A stretch of 64,000 nt of DNA from Hymenobacter latericoloratus (GCF_014199535.1 NZ_JACHNV010000002.1:186001-250000), one strand, 5' to 3'. Shown: positions 8,320 to 16,193, counted from the stretch's first letter. The notes: a model not told the origin generated them from the letters alone. A program made the numbers and translations.

Positions 8320-9180
8320 CTACCCCAGCTTTTCCTTAAATAGCTTCAGGGTGCGGCTCCAGGCCAGCTGGGCGGCCTCGGCGTTGTAGCGGGCCGGGGA
8401 GGAGTCGTTGTTGAAGGCGTGCTGCACGCCGGGGTACACGTACTGCTCGTATTTAATGCCAGCGGCTTTCAGGGCCGCTTCGTAGGCCGGCATGCCGGCG
8501 TTTACCCGCTCATCGAGGGCGGCGTAGTGCAGCAGCAGGGCCGCCTTGATGTTGGGCACTTCCTCGGCGGGCGGCTGGGTGCCGTAGTAGGCCACGGCGG
8601 CGTTCAGCTGCGCATCATGGGTAGCGAGGCTGTTGGCCAGGGCCCCGCCCCAGCAGAAACCCACGCAGCCGGTGCGACCGTTGGAGTCGGGGCGCTGGCG
8701 CAGGTAGCGCAGGGCGGCCAGGTAGTTTTCCAGGTTCTGAGGCTTATCCAGCTTGCCAATGAGCGCGCGGCCCTCATCCTCGTTGGCCGGCGTGCCCCCG
8801 AACACCGACAGCGCATCTACGCCCAGGGCCAGGTAGCCGGCCTTGGCTACGCGCCGGGTTACGTCCTTGATGTGGGGCGTCAGGCCCCGGTTTTCGTGGA
8901 TGACCACCACGGCCCCGCGCTTCTCCTTGCCTTTCGGGTGCACCAGGTAGCCTTTCATGGTCACGCCAGCCGCGCCGGGCCAGGTTGCGTCCTCCGTCAC
9001 CAGGTCCTCGTCATCAGTGGGTACGGTGGCGGCCTGGGCGTAGCCGGGCTCCAGCACGGCCAGCGCGGCGGCGGCCAGGGCCGTGCCGCCGGCCAGCTTC
9101 ACCAGCCGGTCCAGAAACTCCTTGCGGCTGAGCGGGGCGTGGGTGTACTCGTCGAACAGGTTGATGATGCGCTGATCCAT
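8320..9180 (-). CDS. Dienelactone hydrolase family protein, exported
   Basis: A 286-residue alpha/beta hydrolase of the dienelactone hydrolase family. The catalytic triad is visible: Cys176 in GFCWGG, Asp223 in ALDERV and His254 in VQHAFNN. Residues 18-50 (SRKEFLDRLVKLAGG followed by an Ala-rich stretch to YAQA) resemble a twin-arginine-type signal but with Arg-Lys, as in other exported members such as YghX-like proteins. The start is set at ATG 9180; a longer open frame to 9414 encodes repetitive low-complexity sequence and is not credible. Natural substrate unknown; the family hydrolyses lactones and small esters. Confidence 0.88.
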   Translation of the reverse strand: MDQRIINLFDEYTHAPLSRKEFLDRLVKLAGGTALAAAALAVLEPGYAQAATVPTDDEDLVTEDATWPGAAGVTMKGYLVHPKGKEKRGAVVVIHENRGLTPHIKDVTRRVAKAGYLALGVDALSVFGGTPANEDEGRALIGKLDKPQNLENYLAALRYLRQRPDSNGRTGCVGFCWGGALANSLATHDAQLNAAVAYYGTQPPAEEVPNIKAALLLHYAALDERVNAGMPAYEAALKAAGIKYEQYVYPGVQHAFNNDSSPARYNAEAAQLAWSRTLKLFKEKLG

Positions 9181-9249
9181 AAGGCAGGAGAGTAGGAGAG
9201 GAAGTACAGGGGCAAGGTACGGGTTTGGCGCTTCCCGCAGAGGATGGCG

Positions 9250-9304
9250 GTGCGGCACTCCCGCCGGCTTTTCCGGCACTCCGGCGGTTTTTCCGGCACT
9301 CCCG
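9250..9304. repeat. Short tandem repeat, period about 20 bp
   Basis: The word CGGCACTCC recurs at about 9253, 9274 and 9294, the last two preceded by TTTTC, giving two to three imperfect units of about 20 bases between the divergent hydrolase (9180) and the exported protein gene (9374). Confidence 0.55.
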
Positions 9305-9373
9305 CGAATTCGCCGGCTTTCGGGCGCCGGAAGCAGCAGTTTTGGGCATCGTCTCACCCCAACTACTACCCCC

Positions 9374-10147
9374 ATGGATACCCGCAACCTGGCCCGCGAC
9401 GTGAAGTTTCTCAAGCTCTATGCTCTGGTTACCACCCTGCTGCCCCTGGCCGCTCTGCTCTGCGCCTTCGCCAAGCCCGATAAGCCCGTGCGCTTCGGGG
9501 AAATATCGGTGGAGCGCCTGAACCTAGTGGAGCGCGACGGCACCGTGAAGATGCTCATGAGCAACAAGGCGCGCTTTCCGCAGGGCGTCACCATCGACGG
9601 CAAACACCTGGACTACAAGCGCCCTCACCCCGGCATGCTCTTCTACAACGACAAGGGCGAGGAGTGCGGCGGCCTGATCTTCGGGGGTGAAAAAGACGCT
9701 AATGGGAAGGTGTCGGCTGGCGGCCATTTGTCCTTCGACCGGTTTGGGCAGGACCAGGTTATTGCCCTGAATTACCAGGAGCAGGGCGGGGGCTACAAGG
9801 CTGGCCTCACCTTCAGCGACGCCCCCGAGGAATCTATAACGGCCCTGGAAGAGAAATATAAAACCGCTACCCCCGAGCAGAAGCAGCAGGCCGTGAAGGA
9901 AGGCAAGTTGGGGCTAATGCGCCGCCTGTACGTGGGCACCACCGCCGGCCGGTCGTCGGCCATGATTATGGCCGACCAGCGCGGCGAAACCCGCGTGATG
10001 CTGGTGGCCAACACCGAGCAGTCCACCCTCGACTTCAAGGACGCCCAGGGCCGCACCCGCCTCACCATCGGCGTCGATAAAAACAACCAGCCCGTGCTCC
10101 GCTTCCTCGATGAGCAGGGTAAGGACGTAAAACCGGCTGGTCTGTAG
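9374..10147 (+). CDS. Hypothetical exported or membrane-anchored protein
   Basis: 257 residues, family not recognised. Residues ~13-33 are a hydrophobic segment (YALVTTLLPLAALLCAFA), either an uncleaved anchor or a signal peptide. The rest is hydrophilic and rich in beta-type motifs of the form D-x-x-G-x-x-R-x-x-L, for example LVERDGTVKML near residue 53 and DAQGRTRLTIGVDKNNQPVL near residue 220, with many Gly and charged residues. The likely fold is an extracytoplasmic beta structure. It precedes the LytS/LytR-type pair by 93 bases on the same strand, so co-transcription is possible. Start: ATG shortly after the repeat region; no better start is available. Confidence 0.7.
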   Translation: MDTRNLARDVKFLKLYALVTTLLPLAALLCAFAKPDKPVRFGEISVERLNLVERDGTVKMLMSNKARFPQGVTIDGKHLDYKRPHPGMLFYNDKGEECGGLIFGGEKDANGKVSAGGHLSFDRFGQDQVIALNYQEQGGGYKAGLTFSDAPEESITALEEKYKTATPEQKQQAVKEGKLGLMRRLYVGTTAGRSSAMIMADQRGETRVMLVANTEQSTLDFKDAQGRTRLTIGVDKNNQPVLRFLDEQGKDVKPAGL

Positions 10148-10240
10148 GGCAGCTAGCTCTAGGACAAGACCTGAGCCAAGCTAAGCGGCTGATACCAGCG
10201 GCGGCACCGGTATCCGCCGCCAACTGCTACCTTCCCGCTC

Positions 10241-11302
10241 GTGATGCGCAAGAAACCCTGGTTTTACGTATTCGTGCTCGGCCTGTCGGTGCTGCTGGCT
10301 CTGTACACGCGCCTGACTATGGCCGTGCGGCCCGAGGAATTCTATCTGTTCCCCGACGCGCCGTTCTGGATGTTTCTGGAAGCCTTGCTAGTGGTGTACC
10401 TGCTCGACCGCCTGCACGCTCGCGTTACGCAGCGGGACCGGGCCAGAGGCCGGGCCGGTTACTACTTCGGTTTGCTTTGGCGCGGGGCGCTGCTGTTTAT
10501 CCTGCTCAAGCAGTTGCTACAGGCCGCGCTGGTGCTTGCGGGCGTAGGCCAGGGCGACTACGGCAGTTGGTACGCCGCCGTACGCGGCTTCTCCTCCGAT
10601 GTATTTCTGTATCTGCTGGTGGGCAGCGTGTACCTGCCGTTTCTATACCAGCAGCACGCCGGCCAGGTGCGGCTGGAGCTGGAGCGCGCCGAGAAAGAAG
10701 CCGCCCGGGCCAAGCTGCAGGCCCTGCAGCAGCACGTCGATCCGCATTTTCTGTTCAACAACCTCAACATCCTGGCCGCCCTCATCGAGCCCGGCAATGC
10801 GGCCGCCCACGCCTACCTGGGGCACCTGGCCGAAGTGTACCGCTACCTGGTGCGCACCCGCGAGCAGGAGGTGGTGCCCGTGGCCGAGGAGCTGGCCTTT
10901 GCCCGCGACTACTGCGAGCTGCTGCGCAGCCGGTTCGGGGTGGCCTACCAGTTCGAGGAAGATGTGCAGGCTACCCCCGAGCAGCTCCGCAACCTGCTCC
11001 TGCCGCCCGGCGTGCTGCAAGAGCTGCTGACTAATGCCGTAAAGCACAACCTGGCCAGCCGTAACCAGCCCCTGCGCATCAGCCTGCGTGTTCGGCCTAC
11101 TGAAATTGAGGTGCGCAACGACCGGCGCCCCCGCCCGCAGCCGGCCGCCGGGGCGGGCAGCGGCCTGGCCGGCCTGCAGGCCCGGGTGGCGCTGGTAGCC
11201 ACCGTGCCCCTGCGCATAACCGCCACCGACGAAGACTTTACCGTGACGCTGCCCCTAACCGCCGCCCTACCCGTGCCTGCCCATGCGCATACTGCTAATT
11301 GA
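10241..11302 (+). CDS. LytS/YehU-type sensor histidine kinase
   Basis: A 353-residue membrane histidine kinase of the His_kinase (PF06580) family. About four hydrophobic segments lie within residues ~10-135, followed by a short coiled coil (LELERAEKEAARAKLQAL) and the H-box QQHVDPHFLFNNLN with phospho-acceptor His169. The ATP-binding part contains LLPPGVLQELLTNAVKHNL (N-box) and a G-box around GSGLAGLQARV. GTG at 10241 and ATG at 10244 are both usable starts. Its 3' end overlaps the response regulator gene by 20 bases, so the pair is translationally coupled. The stimulus is unknown; no sensory domain other than the membrane region is seen. Confidence 0.92.
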   Translation: MMRKKPWFYVFVLGLSVLLALYTRLTMAVRPEEFYLFPDAPFWMFLEALLVVYLLDRLHARVTQRDRARGRAGYYFGLLWRGALLFILLKQLLQAALVLAGVGQGDYGSWYAAVRGFSSDVFLYLLVGSVYLPFLYQQHAGQVRLELERAEKEAARAKLQALQQHVDPHFLFNNLNILAALIEPGNAAAHAYLGHLAEVYRYLVRTREQEVVPVAEELAFARDYCELLRSRFGVAYQFEEDVQATPEQLRNLLLPPGVLQELLTNAVKHNLASRNQPLRISLRVRPTEIEVRNDRRPRPQPAAGAGSGLAGLQARVALVATVPLRITATDEDFTVTLPLTAALPVPAHAHTAN

Positions 11303-12032
11303 AGACGAGGAGCCCGCCGCCGCCCAGCTGCGCCGGTTTGTGCACCAGTACCAGCCCACCGCTACCATCGTGGCCGAGTGCCAGCAGGTGAGCGAGGCCG
11401 CCGCCTACCTGCGCCAGCACCCCGCCCCCGACCTGATCCTGTCCGATATTGAGCTGCTCGATGGCAACGTATTCGCGCTGTTCGGGCAGATTTCCGTTAC
11501 GAGTCCCGTCATCTTCATCACCGCCTACGATACGTTTCTGGTGCAGGCCTTTGAGCAGAACGGCATTGCCTACGTGCTGAAGCCGGTGCAGTACGCGCAG
11601 TTTGCGGCGGCCCTGCAGAAATATGAGCGGCTCCGGCAGTCGTTCCAGGGGGCGGCTTTGCGGCAGCTGGTGGCCCAGGTAGCCCCCGCGCCGCGCTACA
11701 AAACCCGGCTGGTCAGCAAGAGCCGCGCGGGCCTGTACCTGCTCGAGGTGGCCGAGCTGGCGTATTTTCAGCTGCGCAACGGCGTCACGCACGCTATAGA
11801 CGGGCAAGGCCGGGCCTTCATACTCAACGAAACCCTGAGCCAGCTGGAAGCCCTGCTTGATCCTGCCCAGTTTTTCCGCCTCAACCGCACGGAACTCGTG
11901 CAGCTCAGCGCCATTGAGCGCCTGGAGCCCTACTTCAATGATACGCTGGTAGTACACCTGAAAGCCCCCGTCACTACCCTAACCAGCAGCTCGCACCGCA
12001 CCCCCGAGCTGCGCAAGTGGCTGCTGGGGTAA
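11283..12032 (+). CDS. LytTR-family response regulator
   Basis: A 249-residue DNA-binding regulator and partner of the kinase just upstream, whose gene it overlaps by 20 bases. The receiver domain (residues ~1-120) has acidic residues IEDEE at 7-10, phospho-acceptor Asp55 (LILSDIELLDG), Thr in FITAYD and Lys in VLKPV. The C-terminal ~110 residues are a LytTR DNA-binding domain (KTRLVSKSRAG ... FFRLNRTELVQLSAIERLEPYFNDTLVV ... LTSSSHRTPELRKWLLG). Such regulators usually control envelope or secreted functions; the target here is unknown. Confidence 0.94.
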   Translation: MRILLIEDEEPAAAQLRRFVHQYQPTATIVAECQQVSEAAAYLRQHPAPDLILSDIELLDGNVFALFGQISVTSPVIFITAYDTFLVQAFEQNGIAYVLKPVQYAQFAAALQKYERLRQSFQGAALRQLVAQVAPAPRYKTRLVSKSRAGLYLLEVAELAYFQLRNGVTHAIDGQGRAFILNETLSQLEALLDPAQFFRLNRTELVQLSAIERLEPYFNDTLVVHLKAPVTTLTSSSHRTPELRKWLLG

Positions 12033-12091
12033 CCTCTTACGCTTCCCCAGCAGCCACCGCGGCCAGTGCGTTGCTACCGGGTAAAACGCTG

Positions 12092-12463
12092 CTACGCTTC
12101 CTCCCGGTTTACGGTGGCGGGGCTGAACGCCGGCACGCAAACAGACCAGTACTCACACTCCTGGTCGAAGGGGTTAGAGTAGCGGACCCGGGCCCCGGCC
12201 TTAATCAGCAACGACTCGCCGGCGCCCAGCTCTACTACCTCGCCGTCGATTTCAAACCGCTTGCGGCCCCGCACCACAATGGTTACTTCGTCAAACTCGG
12301 GGCGCTGGTGGGGCTCACTCCACTGCGGGGGCGCCACCATGTGGGCCACGCTGTACTGGCCCGTGCCGGTGCTGGCCAGGCCAATGTGCTCTTCAATCAG
12401 CTTGCCATCGGTAGTGGGTACAATAAACGGGTTCTGCTGGCGGAAATAACGCTTTTCAGACAT
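12092..12463 (-). CDS. Cupin-domain protein
   Basis: A 123-residue single-domain cupin. The conserved first motif (PHQRPEFDEVTIVVRGRKRFEIDG) and second motif (LGAGESLLIKAGARVRYSNP) are present. Start at ATG 12463, giving MSEKRYFRQQNPF; a longer upstream frame overlaps the neighbouring gene and is not credible. It is small and soluble, so either a metal-dependent enzyme or a ligand-binding sensor; no specific reaction can be assigned. It is convergent with the response regulator gene. Confidence 0.85.
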   Translation of the reverse strand: MSEKRYFRQQNPFIVPTTDGKLIEEHIGLASTGTGQYSVAHMVAPPQWSEPHQRPEFDEVTIVVRGRKRFEIDGEVVELGAGESLLIKAGARVRYSNPFDQECEYWSVCVPAFSPATVNREEA

Positions 12464-12533
12464 AAGGGAAAAAGCAAAGGATGGGCGAAGCCAACCCCAA
12501 GGCAGGGCTTTGCCGGTGGTGAAGGGGTAGGAG

Positions 12534-12779
12534 TTAGTTGGTGCTTTTCTGGGGGCACTCCCCGGGCGTCGAGCTGGTGACGCCGGCATTGGTGGCCTGG
12601 CAGGCATTACCGTAGGTTTTGCCGTCGCAGCCGCACACGGGCTTGTAGTCCATCGTGCACATAGCGTCCCTGCGGATTTTGCTTTCGTCGATGCAGGGAG
12701 ACTGGGCCGTGGAAGCCGGGGTGCGCTGGCAGGCAGCGGCGGAAAGCAGCAAAGCGCCGAAAACAACGATTTTTCGCAT
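12534..12779 (-). CDS. Kazal-type serine protease inhibitor lipoprotein
   Basis: An 81-residue secreted protein. Residues 1-17 are a lipoprotein signal (LLSAAAC, Cys17). The rest is one Kazal domain: Cys residues in CIDESKIRRDAMCTMDYKPVC, the family signature VCGCDGKTYGNAC and a final GEC. Kazal domains block serine proteases by insertion of a reactive loop; as a lipoprotein it would protect the cell envelope. A well-formed Bacteroidota promoter lies directly upstream (12804-12833). It lies 70 bases upstream of the cupin gene on the same strand. Confidence 0.9.
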   Translation of the reverse strand: MRKIVVFGALLLSAAACQRTPASTAQSPCIDESKIRRDAMCTMDYKPVCGCDGKTYGNACQATNAGVTSSTPGECPQKSTN

Positions 12780-12803
12780 GAGAAAAGGAGACGCGTGAGG
12801 CGC

Positions 12804-12833
12804 TAAAGGTAAAGGACTGCCCTGATACGCAAA
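12804..12833 (-). promoter_or_regulatory. Bacteroidota-type promoter of the Kazal inhibitor gene
   Basis: Read on the minus strand: TTTG, an 18-base spacer, then TACCTTTA, matching TTTG-N-TAnnTTTG with one mismatch. The start codon follows about 24 bases later. Confidence 0.55.
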
Positions 12834-13021
12834 TCAAGAGAGTTGGCCGAATATTTTGCAGGGCTAATTTTTATATTGGCGCAAAACCTCGACCGCGCCC
12901 CGCCGTATAGAGGCCCATATCCTGTACAATGGCCCATTGCCTCGCAAGGCTGGCCTGCCTCTAACCAGGGGCTACCGGATTTACTTCGAACTCCATTTTT
13001 CATTTCTCTCCCCTACGAATC

Positions 13022-13456
13022 ATGTCCTACCACGAAGAAGACAACTCGGGTAAAATTCTCCTCGCTGCATTGGCTGGTGCCGGTGCTGGTATCATTGCCG
13101 GCCTGCTGATGGCCCCTGACAAAGGCACGGCTACCCGCAGCAAGCTGGGCAGCGCCGCTACCAAGTACAGCGGCCAGCTGGGCGAGCAACTCTCGAAATA
13201 CGGCGAAGACCTCGATGCCAAATTCAAAGGCTACATCGAGAAGCTCGAAGATATGGGCATCACCGGTGCCGGCTCCAAACTGAAGCTGAAAGGCAACTGG
13301 GACGAAGCCAAAGGCAAGCTAAAGCAGCAGTACGCCCAGCTGACCGACGAAGACCTGGAGTACGCTGAAGGCCAGGGCGATGAGCTGGTTGGCCGCCTGC
13401 AGAACAAGCTGGGCAAAGCCAAGCAGGAAGTAGTAAAGCTCCTGAACGAACTGTAA
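13022..13456 (+). CDS. YtxH-CsbD fusion protein
   Basis: 144 residues. The N-terminal half is a YtxH (gas vesicle/stress-type) segment with one Gly/Ala-rich hydrophobic helix (GKILLAALAGAGAGIIAGLL, residues ~10-29) followed by the typical MAPDKGTATR. The C-terminal half (residues ~85-140) is CsbD-like: LKGNWDEAKGKLKQQYAQLT and GRLQNKLGKAKQEV. Both families are linked with general and envelope stress, but neither has a defined biochemical role. It is followed by a strong terminator and then by a YtxH paralogue, so the two genes are probably expressed separately. Fusion of the two domains is the unusual point. Confidence 0.88.
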   Translation: MSYHEEDNSGKILLAALAGAGAGIIAGLLMAPDKGTATRSKLGSAATKYSGQLGEQLSKYGEDLDAKFKGYIEKLEDMGITGAGSKLKLKGNWDEAKGKLKQQYAQLTDEDLEYAEGQGDELVGRLQNKLGKAKQEVVKLLNEL

Positions 13457-13479
13457 GCCACTCCGGCTTCCACGTTTTG

Positions 13480-13516
13480 AAAACCCCTGGTAGCTCAGCT
13501 ACCAGGGGTTTTGTTT
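13480..13516 (+). terminator. Intrinsic terminator after the YtxH-CsbD gene
   Basis: A long near-perfect stem AAAACCCCTGGTAGCT / AGCTACCAGGGGTTTT followed by GTTT. Confidence 0.92.
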
Positions 13517-13649
13517 GGGTTCCTACCCCCGGCAGTTGGCTGAGCCCTACTAGAAACAATATTTAACCTACTCTATGCTTTTCGCGTTCTACCAGTAGGC
13601 CGGTGTGCTGCCGGAAGCTAGTGTGCTCATCTTAAACTTGTTCCGCCTC

Positions 13650-14009
13650 ATGCAAGACACGAAAGGCAAAGTAATTCTCTCCCTGCTGGTTGGGGCTACG
13701 GCCGGAGCGGTAGCCGGACTACTGCTGGCCCCTGAAACCGGCGACGCCACCCGGGCCAGCCTCAAAAAGTCGGCCTCGAAGTGGGGCGACGAACTAAGCA
13801 AGCTGCTTAAGCAAGGAAAACTGGGCCTCAGTGCCCTAAAAGAGGAAGAGCCCGCCTCCGACCAGCTCCGCACCGACCGCACCGCCGCCGACAGCCTCCT
13901 GAACTCCCTCAGCGACTCGGCCTACGAAGTATCTACGTCCAGCGACGCCGATTCGGACTACGATGGGGTAGGCGGCGACTCCCGGCACTACCCCGGTTAT
14001 AAATCCTGA
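13650..14009 (+). CDS. YtxH domain-containing protein
   Basis: 119 residues. The N-terminal part closely parallels the preceding gene product: a hydrophobic helix (VILSLLVGATAGAVAGLLLA) and then PETGDATRASLKKSASKW. The C-terminal half is different: acidic, Ser/Asp-rich and probably disordered (STSSDADSDYDG), with no CsbD domain. Start set at ATG 13650 (MQDTKGK); an upstream in-frame start adds unrelated sequence. It is probably a small membrane protein of the envelope stress response. It directly precedes the tandem non-coding element. Confidence 0.85.
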   Translation: MQDTKGKVILSLLVGATAGAVAGLLLAPETGDATRASLKKSASKWGDELSKLLKQGKLGLSALKEEEPASDQLRTDRTAADSLLNSLSDSAYEVSTSSDADSDYDGVGGDSRHYPGYKS

Positions 14010-14028
14010 TAATTTTTTTCGGGCACAC

Positions 14029-14271
14029 GTAACCTTCCTTTTGGCACCCCGTTAAAGAACATACAATCGGCTTAAAAGAAGATTGGAGAAAATACAGCAA
14101 GTAAAATTGCCGGCTCGTTGAGCTTCTAACAGGATCTGGTCAAACAACCCGTTAGTAAAATCGAACGCAGTCCATCGCAAGCTTCTTCTGTAAACCCATT
14201 CGGAAGGGTAAGCCAGTTGTATTAAAAGGAAAGCCTCTCGCATTTATTTAGCGGGAGGCTTTCTGTTTTTT
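14029..14271 (+). ncRNA. Candidate structured small RNA, copy 1
   Basis: Runs from GTAACCTT to the U-run after the hairpin GGAAAGCCTCTCGC / GCGGGAGGCTTTCT (14228-14271). Candidate internal structure: 14117-14130 can form a small hairpin around GAGCUUC, and AGCUU in it can pair with AAGCU of the conserved CAUCGCAAGCUUC at 14173-14185. AAUACAGC (14091) and GUUGUAUU (14216) can pair over 8 bases. The strand is inferred from the terminator at the 3' end. No Rfam family recognised by eye. Confidence 0.45.
14228..14271 (+). terminator. Terminator ending copy 1 of the tandem element
   Basis: Fourteen-base stem GGAAAGCCTCTCGC / GCGGGAGGCTTTCT with a 9-base AT-rich loop, followed by GTTTTTTC. Confidence 0.88.
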
Positions 14272-14325
14272 CAAGGGGGTAGGGAGGCGGCCCGATTATT
14301 TTCTTCAGAAATTTTTCATTGCCGT

Positions 14326-14566
14326 GTAACCTTGGTCAAGCTACCCCGTTAAAGATATCATAACCGGCTTACAAGAAGTTGGATACGCACCTGTCGTAAA
14401 ATTGCCGGCTGTAGAGCTTCTACAAAGGAATGGTTAACAAACCTTGGTAGTAAAATCGTACACGCCCATCGCAAGCTTCCTCAGGCAAAGGCGGTTCAAC
14501 GGACCTAATTAGTCAGTTACAAAAGAAAGCCTCCCGCTGTACAGAGCGGGAGGCTTTCTGATTTTT
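14326..14566 (+). ncRNA. Candidate structured small RNA, copy 2
   Basis: Second copy of the element, the same length as copy 1 within a few bases. Here the hairpin is perfect: UGUAG / CUACA (14410-14424) with loop AGCUU, and the loop is complementary to AAGCU in CAUCGCAAGCUUC (14467-14479). A second candidate stem pairs ACAAAGG with CCUUGGU (14422-14448) with one mismatch; copy 1 can pair the equivalent positions with different bases. It ends in the 15-bp hairpin at 14524-14559, which can also end lysS on the other strand. Confidence 0.45.
14524..14566. terminator. Bidirectional terminator between the tandem element and lysS
   Basis: Fifteen-base stem AGAAAGCCTCCCGCT / AGCGGGAGGCTTTCT with a 6-base loop; T-rich on the plus strand (GATTTTTC) and on the minus strand (TTTCTTTT). 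Confidence 0.92.
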
Positions 14567-14580
14567 CAGGGGGTAGGGAG

Positions 14581-16143
14581 TTATGCTTCGGCTTCGGGCT
14601 TCGGCGCGTTTTCCGACTTGGTGTACTCCGGCTTCATTTGCGGGAAGAAGAGCACGTCCTGAATAGAGTTGGAGTTGGTCATGATCATGCTCAGGCGGTC
14701 AATGCCGATGCCCAGGCCGGCCGTAGGCGGCATGCCGTACTCCAGAGCCCGCAGGAAGTCCTCGTCGAGCACCATGGCCTCGGTGTCGCCGCGCTTGCCC
14801 AGCTCCAGCTGGTCCTCGAAGCGCTGGCGCTGGTCGATGGGGTCGTTTAGCTCGGAGAAGGCATTGCAGATTTCCTTGCCGTTGCAGATTGCCTCGAAGC
14901 GCTCCACCAGGCCCGGCTTGCTGCGGTGCTTCTTGGCCAGCGGCGACATTTCCACGGGGTAGTCGGTGATGAACGTAGGCTGAATCAGCTTGGGCTCCAC
15001 GTGCTCCCCAAAGATTTCGTCGATGATTTTGGCTTTGCCCATGCTGGGGTCGAGGGCCACTTTCAGGTCCTTGGCGGCGGCGCGCAGCTCGTCCTCGCTC
15101 TTACCGTCAATATTGAATCCGGTGTAGTGCTCAATGGCTTCGGCCATGGTGAAGCGCTTCCAGGGGCGCTGGAAGTTGATGAGGTTCTCGCCCACCTGCA
15201 CTTCGGTTTTGCCGTGCAGGGTAAGAGCCACGCGCTCCACCATTTCCTCTACCAGGTCCATCATCCAGTAGTAGTCTTTGTAGGCAACGTACAGCTCCAT
15301 CTGGGTGAACTCCGGGTTGTGGAACCGGCTCATGCCCTCGTTGCGGAAGTCCTTCGAGAATTCGTACACCCCATCAAAGCCACCCACAATCAGGCGCTTC
15401 AGGTACAGCTCGTTGGCAATGCGCAGATACAGCGTCATGTCCAGCGTGTTGTGGTGGGTTTTGAAGGGGCGAGCCGCCGCGCCACCGTACAGGGGCTGCA
15501 GGATGGGCGTTTCCACCTCCAGATAGCCTTTGTCGTTGAGGTAGTTGCGCATGGCCTGCACCAGCTGGGTGCGCTTCACGAAAGCGTCGCGCACATGCGG
15601 GTTCACGACCAGGTCCACGTAGCGCTGGCGGTAGCGCTGCTCGGGGTCAGTGAAGGCATCGTAGGTGATTTTCTCGCCGGTAGCTTCATCAACCCGCTCT
15701 TTCACTACGGGCAGGGGGCGCAAGCTCTTGCTTAGCAGCGTGAAGCCGGTTACGTGGATGGAGGTTTCGCCTACCATCGTCTTGAACACGTGGCCTTTCA
15801 CGCCCACGAAGTCGCCCAGGTCCACGAGCTTCTTGAAGACTGTGTTGTACAGCTCCTTGTCCTCGCCGGGGCAGATTTCGTCGCGGTTGATGTAGAGCTG
15901 AATCCGGCCCGAGGCGTCCTGCAGCTCCGCGAACGAGGCCTTGCCCTTCACCCGAATCGACATCAGGCGGCCGGCCAGGCTGACATCCTGAAAGTTGTTG
16001 AGTTCGGGGTGGTAGTTCTCGAGAATCTCCTGGGCGTAGAAGTTCACGTCGAACAGCTCGGAGGGGTAGGGCTCAATGCCGAGCTTCTGGAGCTCTTCCA
16101 ATTTGCCCCGACGGATTATCTCCTGTTCGCTGAGGTGCTGCAT
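14581..16143 (-). CDS. lysS: Lysyl-tRNA synthetase, class II
   Basis: 520 residues, the cytoplasmic enzyme that charges tRNA-Lys with lysine. The N-terminal OB-fold anticodon-binding domain covers residues ~50-140 ([20 protein letters not shown]). The class II catalytic core has motif 1 near [19 protein letters not shown], motif 2 [20 protein letters not shown] and motif 3 [12 protein letters not shown] near the C-terminus. Start ATG at 16143 ([10 protein letters not shown]); the in-frame start 27 bases upstream is less likely. It ends next to the bidirectional terminator; a -7-type element lies about 50 bases upstream of the start. Slightly short for Bacteroidota, which often carry a C-terminal extension, but complete. 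Confidence 0.97.
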   Translation of the reverse strand: MQHLSEQEIIRRGKLEELQKLGIEPYPSELFDVNFYAQEILENYHPELNNFQDVSLAGRLMSIRVKGKASFAELQDASGRIQLYINRDEICPGEDKELYNTVFKKLVDLGDFVGVKGHVFKTMVGETSIHVTGFTLLSKSLRPLPVVKERVDEATGEKITYDAFTDPEQRYRQRYVDLVVNPHVRDAFVKRTQLVQAMRNYLNDKGYLEVETPILQPLYGGAAARPFKTHHNTLDMTLYLRIANELYLKRLIVGGFDGVYEFSKDFRNEGMSRFHNPEFTQMELYVAYKDYYWMMDLVEEMVERVALTLHGKTEVQVGENLINFQRPWKRFTMAEAIEHYTGFNIDGKSEDELRAAAKDLKVALDPSMGKAKIIDEIFGEHVEPKLIQPTFITDYPVEMSPLAKKHRSKPGLVERFEAICNGKEICNAFSELNDPIDQRQRFEDQLELGKRGDTEAMVLDEDFLRALEYGMPPTAGLGIGIDRLSMIMTNSNSIQDVLFFPQMKPEYTKSENAPKPEAEA

Positions 16144-16193
16144 GGTACAAGGTCTAAAAAGAAAGCCCACGCGGGGCCGGTAAAGTCAAGCTG

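Larger units (their letters stand above)
14010..14580. repeat. Tandem duplication of a structured non-coding segment
   Basis: About 570 bases without a gene. Two diverged copies, offset by a nearly constant 294-297 bases, cover almost all of it. Corresponding blocks appear in the same order: GTAACCTT (14029/14326), CCCCGTTAAAGA (about 14047/14344), CGGCTTA-AAGAAG, GTAAAATTGCCGGCT (14101/14396), GAGCTTCTA, AGTAAAATCG, CATCGCAAGCTTC (14173/14467) and a terminator hairpin. Spacers between blocks differ in sequence but keep their length, which is what a conserved RNA, rather than a protein, would show. Confidence 0.8.

Noticed and set aside
8320-9414. 78-residue N-terminal extension of the dienelactone hydrolase
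   Set aside because: The extension is encoded by the tandem GC-rich repeat region and is Arg/Pro/Gly-rich noise; the signal-like segment begins after ATG 9180.
12092-12766. Longer cupin protein starting at 12766
   Set aside because: It would overlap the Kazal inhibitor gene in another frame; the cupin domain is complete from 12463.
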